NCBI GenBank assembly: GCA_905236405.1
Contig: CAJOQB010000099.1
Location: 1 to 9,842, forward strand
Origin: an uncultured Bacteroidales bacterium
GTDB lineage: Bacteria > Bacteroidota > Bacteroidia > Bacteroidales > P3
Direction: 5' to 3'
Length of the DNA: 9,842 nucleotides
In this document: positions 5,756 to 9,842 of the stretch, one piece after another
How positions within the stretch are numbered: position 1 is the first letter of the stretch
Layout of the letters: every line of letters begins with the position of its first letter
Notes under the pieces: model-generated
The model's input: only the letters and a program-made list of their open reading frames with translations
Database searches by the model: none
What the model was told of the DNA's origin: nothing
Translations under genes and position numbers: made by a program

Positions 5756-6679
5756 ATGACTTACAATAAGGAACAACATATCAACAATATAGACCATCCA
5801 ACAATTGTCACGGTGGGCATGTTCGACGGCGTCCACACCGGTCACCAGCACATCCTCGACATGTTGCTGAGAACGGCAGCCACCGAGAGGCTGACGCCGG
5901 TGGTCGTCACCTTCGACAACCATCCCCGTTTAGTGTTAGGCAAGACCGACGAACGGTTCCACTTGCTCTCCACCAACGAGGAACGTCGACAACTGCTCGA
6001 ACGGCACGGCATCGTGAACATCGACTGGATACACTTCACCCGTGAGGAGGCCAGCCTGTCGGCTTGCCAGTTTGTGCGGCAACACCTGCTGCAACGGCTC
6101 CATGCCAAGGCCATTGTTATCGGCTACGACAACCAGTTTGGCAACAAACAGCACAACGACTTCGACCAACTGCCCGACCTTGCCCTTAAGGAAGGGTTCA
6201 AGATATTCCGCGACACACCTGTCCTTGTCGACGGCATCGAGGTAAGCTCGACACAGATACGCAACGCCTTGATGTCGGGTGACCTGCCGTTGGCCAACAA
6301 GATGCTGGGGACGCCCTATGCCGTGTCCGGCACCGTATCGTATGGTCGTCAGGTGGGAAGGACGCTGGGGTTCCCCACCGCCAACATCGTGCTCGACAAC
6401 GAGAACAAGGCGCTGCCCAAAGAGGGTGTTTATGCCGCCACCGTCCTCATGGCCGACGGCTCCGAGCACAAAGGCATGGTCAACATCGGCCCACAACCTA
6501 CCTTTGGACAGACAGCCCCTACTATCGAGGTGCATATCCTCGACTGCCACAGCGACCTCTACGGACAATCGCTCGCCATCCGTTTCATTCAGCGTCTACG
6601 CGACATACAACAGTTCCCGTCACCCAACGAACTAAAGATGCAACTGCAACACGACATGGACGCTGTGGCCCAAATGTAG
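5756..6679 (+). CDS. ribF: Bifunctional riboflavin kinase / FAD synthetase
   Basis: RibF converts riboflavin to FMN and then FAD with ATP in the cytoplasm. With the start at 5756 the protein has 307 residues, the usual length. The N-terminal nucleotidyltransferase domain shows GMFDGVHTGH (21-30, with the HxGH motif), VIGYDNQFG (121-129) and VSSTQIRNAL (163-172). The C-terminal riboflavin kinase domain shows YGRQVGRTLGFPTANIV (186-212 region, with the PTAN motif), MVNIGPQPTF (241-250) and the conserved EVHILD. A longer frame begins at ATG 5669, but it would start inside the rpsP promoter and upstream of the ribF -7 element, and adds 29 residues unlike the family. The LRR gene follows after 18 bp and the omega-amidase gene after that, so ribF likely heads an operon. 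Confidence 0.95.
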   Translation: MTYNKEQHINNIDHPTIVTVGMFDGVHTGHQHILDMLLRTAATERLTPVVVTFDNHPRLVLGKTDERFHLLSTNEERRQLLERHGIVNIDWIHFTREEASLSACQFVRQHLLQRLHAKAIVIGYDNQFGNKQHNDFDQLPDLALKEGFKIFRDTPVLVDGIEVSSTQIRNALMSGDLPLANKMLGTPYAVSGTVSYGRQVGRTLGFPTANIVLDNENKALPKEGVYAATVLMADGSEHKGMVNIGPQPTFGQTAPTIEVHILDCHSDLYGQSLAIRFIQRLRDIQQFPSPNELKMQLQHDMDAVAQM

Positions 6680-6697
6680 CAACACCTTATAATATAT

Positions 6698-7273
6698 ATG
6701 AAGACTATCATCAAATGCTGCTTCGTCGCCCTCTTCCTGATGCCTGCCTTGCTGACGGCACAGCCCGACAGGGTGTACCGCTCGCTCGACGAGGTGACCG
6801 AGCCCGACAGTGTCTTTGTCCTCAAACTGACCCATAAACGCCTCAAGGCTGTGCCACAAGAGGTGTTCGCCTTCCACAACCTCAGGGTGCTGGATCTCTC
6901 GAAGAACTTCATCCGTGAGATACCTGCCGAAATAGGCCAGATGACCTCTCTCGAGGAACTGAACATGGAACGCAACCACATCCGCATCGTCCCCGACGAG
7001 ATGGGCAACCTCGTCCAGCTGAGACGGCTCAACCTCAGTCGCAACCCCATCCTCGACCTGCCTGCTTCGATGGGCAACCTCTGCCGGCTGGAGGAACTGA
7101 GGATTTGGTCCACTGGTGTCATCGACTTCCCTGCCTCTTTTGCCTCGCTGAACTATACGCTCAAGGTCATCGACATGCGTGCCTGTCCCCTCACCTACGA
7201 CAACCAAGAGGCCATAGAACAACTGCTGCCCACCCCTCAGAAAAAATGGTTCCGTACCTGCAACTGCCATTAA
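6698..7273 (+). CDS. Exported leucine-rich-repeat protein
   Basis: This 191-residue protein starts with a signal peptide (MKTIIKCC, hydrophobic core, likely cut near TAQ-PD, residues 20-24). It continues with about six leucine-rich repeats of 23 residues (about 39-175). The clearest reads LRVLDLSKNFIREIPAEIG, then LEELNMERNHIRIVPDEMG and LRRLNLSRNPILDLPASMG. The last two repeats are degenerate. The pattern LxxLxLxxNxIxxIPxxI is the bacterial type that forms a curved protein-binding surface. No enzyme domain, lipobox or sorting signal is visible. The C-terminus ends in CNCH, an odd cysteine-rich tip. Target and role are unknown. It lies 18 bp after ribF and 4 bp before the omega-amidase gene, so it is probably co-transcribed with two cytoplasmic enzymes that have no obvious link to it. 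Confidence 0.85.
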   Translation: MKTIIKCCFVALFLMPALLTAQPDRVYRSLDEVTEPDSVFVLKLTHKRLKAVPQEVFAFHNLRVLDLSKNFIREIPAEIGQMTSLEELNMERNHIRIVPDEMGNLVQLRRLNLSRNPILDLPASMGNLCRLEELRIWSTGVIDFPASFASLNYTLKVIDMRACPLTYDNQEAIEQLLPTPQKKWFRTCNCH

Positions 7274-7277
7274 CACC

Positions 7278-8108
7278 ATGAAAGAAGAATTGATCATAGC
7301 CTGTGTACAACAGGAGATTGCATGGGAAGACCCCGAGCAAAACCACCGTCTGGTCGAAGAGGCCATCGACAACGCCGTGGCCCAAAGCGGCCTGCATCCC
7401 GACATCATTGTCGCTCCCGAAATGTTCACCACCGGTTTCTCCAACAACATCCCGATGATTGCCGAGAACGACGAGGGCCCCACCTTCCTTTTTGCCCAAC
7501 AGATGGCCAAGGAATACGATGCTTTGTTTGTCGCTTCGTGGGCTGTCCGTGACTTCACCGGCGTACACAACCGTATGCACTGGGTCGACGCCGACGGCAA
7601 CGGCCTCTATTACGACAAGGCCCACACCTTCCGTTTCAGCAGCGAAGGGTCGCAAGTGGAGAAAGGTACACAGAAGAAGACGTTCCGCTGGCGTGGATGG
7701 CGTATCCGTCCGGTGGTATGCTACGACCTGCGCTTCCCCAAATGGCTACGCAACGAACGACTGGACCCCTCCATGGTGGCGCCCTCCTACCCTCCCGAGC
7801 CTGTGCCTCCGTTGGACTACGACCTGATGATTGTGTGTGCCAACTGGCCTGCCTCGCGCAGCCATGCCTGGAGCACGCTACTGCAAGCCCGTGCCATAGA
7901 GAACATGGCCTACGTGGTGGGATGCAACTGTGTGGGTGTCGACGGGCTGGACATCGAATACAGCGGCGACAGCGCCGTCTATGACTACAAGGGCAACAGC
8001 ATCGCCGCCTGCCGTCCTGGTGAAGCCTCGGTGACTTTTGCCACCCTCGTTTACAACGACCTGCAGCATTTCCGCAACCGCTGGCCTTTCTACCTCGACT
8101 TCGACTGA
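7278..8108 (+). CDS. Nitrilase-superfamily amidase, YafV/omega-amidase type
   Basis: This 276-residue enzyme is close to E. coli YafV and Nit2. Those hydrolyse alpha-ketoglutaramate and alpha-ketosuccinamate to the keto acid and ammonia, a metabolite repair step after glutamine transamination. The nitrilase triad is complete: E48 in APEMFTTGF, K114 in YYDKAHTFRF and C148 in VVCYDLRFP. Other family blocks are ANWPASRSHAWSTLLQARAI, AYVVGCNCVGVDG and YSGDSAVYDYKG. Between the nucleophile region (CYDLRFPKWLRN) and DYDLMIVCANWP there is a proline-rich stretch of about 20 residues (160-179) where E. coli YafV, as I recall it, has only a couple. Substrate is inferred from the family. The gene starts 4 bp after the LRR gene, and its 3' end overlaps that of hydE on the opposite strand by 19 bp. 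Confidence 0.9.
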   Translation: MKEELIIACVQQEIAWEDPEQNHRLVEEAIDNAVAQSGLHPDIIVAPEMFTTGFSNNIPMIAENDEGPTFLFAQQMAKEYDALFVASWAVRDFTGVHNRMHWVDADGNGLYYDKAHTFRFSSEGSQVEKGTQKKTFRWRGWRIRPVVCYDLRFPKWLRNERLDPSMVAPSYPPEPVPPLDYDLMIVCANWPASRSHAWSTLLQARAIENMAYVVGCNCVGVDGLDIEYSGDSAVYDYKGNSIAACRPGEASVTFATLVYNDLQHFRNRWPFYLDFD

Positions 8109-9172
8109 TTTTTCAAAAACGCTTTGGAATCGCCCCAAGCATCGTAGAGTATGTTATGGCCGATAGCACGCATCTGCAACTCCAGGCACGATGCACACCG
8201 GTCGGCCGTCTCATCGACGCATTGTTTGTCGGGATAAATCTGGTAATCCCTTCTGTATGTGGTAGGCGAAAGATTGGGCATCAACACATTGGCACCTGCT
8301 TTTATGGCCCTGGAACGTCCTTGGGGATGCAACGTCTGGTTGGCTGTGGCCGACACCATGTTGATTTCGGGCATCATCAGTCGCAACACGGCAATCATCC
8401 GCATGGTCATCGCAAGGCGTTCGTCGACAGACGGTATGATGTCGCGATACTGCCACAACGGGGTCTCGGGATGGGGAATGAACGGTCCCATGCCCACCAT
8501 GGCCACCCCTTTTCTCTGGAAAAAGAGCAAATCGTCGGCCATGTCCTCGACCGTCTGGAACGGAAGGCCAATCATGGTGCCTGTGCCCGTCTGGTAGCCT
8601 ATCTTCATCAGGTTGTCAATGCATGCCAAGCGTTTGGCAAAACTGTGACGGTCGTCGTTAGGATGAATTTTGTAGTAGAGTGATTCGTTCGACGCTTCGA
8701 TACGGAGCAGATAGCGATGGGCTCCCGCTTCAAACCACTGACGATAGACCTCCTCGGTCTGCTCGCCACAGGAGAGGGTGATGCCCAGTTGACCGTCGGA
8801 CAGGCGTTTGATTTCACGCACAAGGTATGCAATCTTGTCGGTAAACGCTTTGTCGCTGCGTTCGCCACACTGGATGGCGACACTGCCATAGTGCAGTTCC
8901 ATGGCCTGACGGGCACAATCCAGCACCTCGGCATCGGTCATGGTATAGCGCTCGGCATGGCCATTGCCCGAACGGAGGCCACAGTAGAGACAGTTTTTGC
9001 TGCACACGCTGCTGTACTCTATCAATCCACGCAAGTGGACATTGTTGTCCAAGTGCTCCAGCTTGGTCGCCAAGGCACGCTGCATCAGAGCCTCCTCGTC
9101 GGCTCCACGTGCATTGAGCATCGACACAATTTCGTTTTTGTCGTATTTCATATCGTAGGTTATATTGCCCAT
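8090..9172 (-). CDS. hydE: [FeFe]-hydrogenase H-cluster maturase HydE (radical SAM)
   Basis: HydE is a radical SAM enzyme that helps build the dithiomethylamine-bridged di-iron part of the [FeFe]-hydrogenase H-cluster, together with HydG and HydF. The SAM cluster motif CSKNCLYC (C57, C61, C64) is followed by GLR as in HydE. Further family blocks are AGAHRYLLRIEASN, GTMIGLPFQTVEDM, GMGPFIPHPETPL, SATANQTLHPQGR and GANVLMPNLSP. The C-terminal second-cluster cysteines are also present (C318, C326, C329, Cx7CxxC, the spacing of Thermotoga HydE). At 360 residues the length is normal. With the ATG at 9172 the gene overlaps the upstream transporter gene by 13 bp. An ATG at 9151 (residue 8) would leave an 8-bp gap and an N-terminus nearer other HydE proteins, so the start is uncertain. 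hydG and hydF are not in the window. Confidence 0.93.
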   Translation of the reverse strand: MGNITYDMKYDKNEIVSMLNARGADEEALMQRALATKLEHLDNNVHLRGLIEYSSVCSKNCLYCGLRSGNGHAERYTMTDAEVLDCARQAMELHYGSVAIQCGERSDKAFTDKIAYLVREIKRLSDGQLGITLSCGEQTEEVYRQWFEAGAHRYLLRIEASNESLYYKIHPNDDRHSFAKRLACIDNLMKIGYQTGTGTMIGLPFQTVEDMADDLLFFQRKGVAMVGMGPFIPHPETPLWQYRDIIPSVDERLAMTMRMIAVLRLMMPEINMVSATANQTLHPQGRSRAIKAGANVLMPNLSPTTYRRDYQIYPDKQCVDETADRCASCLELQMRAIGHNILYDAWGDSKAFLKNQSKSR

Positions 9173-9842
9173 ATCAATAGTCCTGCACTTATGATGACAC
9201 CCGTCACCACCAAGTCAATCAAACAATAGCCCATGATGTCTTTGGCATCGAGCTTGGCGATGGCCAACGCCGGCAATGCCCAGAACGGTTGTATCAGATT
9301 GGTCCATGCGTCGCCCCAGGCGATGGCAATGCCTGTCAGCCCTGGGTCGACACCCAGATTGGCGCCAGCGGTGAACATGACAGGTGCCTGGATGGCCCAG
9401 TGGCCGCCGCCTGAAGGGACAAAGAGGTTGAGCACCGCGGCACAGAGGAAGGTCAGCAGCGGGTAGGTATGGGCGTTGCTGATGGCCACACAGCTGTTGC
9501 TCAGCACCTCGCCGAGACTCTGTGCGTCGACACTGGCACCCACACCCGTGATGATGCCCATGATGCCGGCATAGAAGGGGAACTGCAAGATGATGCCAGC
9601 GGCTCCTTTGGCGGCATTGCCAAAGGCACGTACATAGGCCATCGGTGTGCCATGGAAGATGATGCCGAACATCAAGAAGAGGACAATGCAGACATCCAAG
9701 TCGAACGAGCCTTGTCGGAAGCCCAGCTTGATTACCAGATAAGGCAGCCCCATCAAGGCAATCAACCAGCTGAGGACCGGACTGTTTTCCAGTCGCTCGG
9801 CAGGTGTGCTGCCTTTGATGCGTGGTGGGACTGGTTCTTCCA
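9160..9842 (-). CDS. AtoE/TIGR00366-type short-chain fatty acid transporter, C-terminal part
   Basis: The gene enters from the right edge; about 226 codons in one frame are visible, and the stop is TAA at 9162-9160. The frame is open from the edge (first full codons EEPVPPRIKGS), so the start lies outside. The protein is very hydrophobic, with about six membrane segments, and carries the family's hallmark FVPSGGGHWAIQAPVM, together with GDAWTNLIQPFWALPALAI and a final short hydrophobic helix. Relatives are annotated as short-chain fatty acid (acetoacetate/butyrate) transporters in the inner membrane. The substrate here is inferred. It overlaps or abuts hydE downstream on the same strand, which suggests one transcript and a possible link to fermentative anaerobic metabolism. 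Confidence 0.9.
   Translation of the reverse strand, partial: EEPVPPRIKGSTPAERLENSPVLSWLIALMGLPYLVIKLGFRQGSFDLDVCIVLFLMFGIIFHGTPMAYVRAFGNAAKGAAGIILQFPFYAGIMGIITGVGASVDAQSLGEVLSNSCVAISNAHTYPLLTFLCAAVLNLFVPSGGGHWAIQAPVMFTAGANLGVDPGLTGIAIAWGDAWTNLIQPFWALPALAIAKLDAKDIMGYCLIDLVVTGVIISAGLLIWAI

Noticed and set aside
5936..6568. Minus-strand open frame of 210 codons inside ribF
   Set aside because: RibF motifs are complete on the plus strand; this is a complement artefact.
6632..7600. Minus-strand open frame of 322 codons
   Set aside because: It is antisense to the LRR and omega-amidase genes, which both have clear domains. Its sequence shows no family features.
8156..8683. Plus-strand open frame of 175 codons within hydE
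   Set aside because: It is the complement of conserved HydE sequence, including the C-terminal cysteine region.

Overview
The window looks like a chromosomal segment from a Bacteroidota genome, most likely order Bacteroidales. The evidence is the Bacteroides-type promoter (TTTG, about 19 bp, TAnnTTTG) found upstream of several genes, the lack of strong Shine-Dalgarno sites, an S16 protein with a long Ala/Glu tail, a DksA-like protein with a degenerate zinc finger, and HydE with a short-chain fatty acid transporter relative, which suggests an anaerobic fermenter. Both edges cut through genes: a PfkB sugar kinase on the left and an AtoE-type transporter on the right.

Left block (1-2235, minus strand): a DUF3307 membrane protein, a signal-bearing WG-repeat protein and a PfkB-family sugar kinase lie head to tail with gaps of 47 and 76 bp and may form one transcript. 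A 245-bp divergent intergenic region (2236-2480) carries a candidate -7 element for each direction.

Centre left (2481-4466, plus strand): a predicted outer-membrane lipoprotein with a beta-strand-rich body, then RimM (30S maturation), then a DksA/TraR-like regulator with its own consensus promoter and a strong 14-bp hairpin terminator.

Centre (4467-5637, minus strand): a YafQ-type toxin-antitoxin pair (antitoxin first, 4-bp overlap) preceded by two inverted repeats, and rpsP (bS16) ending at a 10-bp hairpin. rimM and rpsP, which share an operon in many bacteria, are here close but on opposite strands, with the DksA-like gene and the toxin-antitoxin pair between them.

Centre right (5638-8108, plus strand): rpsP and ribF are divergent and their promoters interleave. 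This places the ribF start at 5756 rather than at the upstream ATG at 5669. ribF is followed closely by a secreted leucine-rich-repeat protein (18-bp gap) and a YafV-like omega-amidase (4-bp gap), probably one transcript.

Right block (8090-9842, minus strand): an AtoE/TIGR00366-type transporter runs in from the edge and abuts hydE, the radical SAM maturase of [FeFe]-hydrogenase. hydE converges on the omega-amidase gene and their 3' ends overlap by 19 bp.

Most genes are recognisable housekeeping or common Bacteroidota families. I found no CRISPR array, insertion sequence, tRNA or rRNA gene, and no clear undescribed multi-gene system. The least understood parts are the WG-repeat/DUF3307/kinase cluster, the toxin-antitoxin control region, the lipoprotein and the secreted LRR protein.
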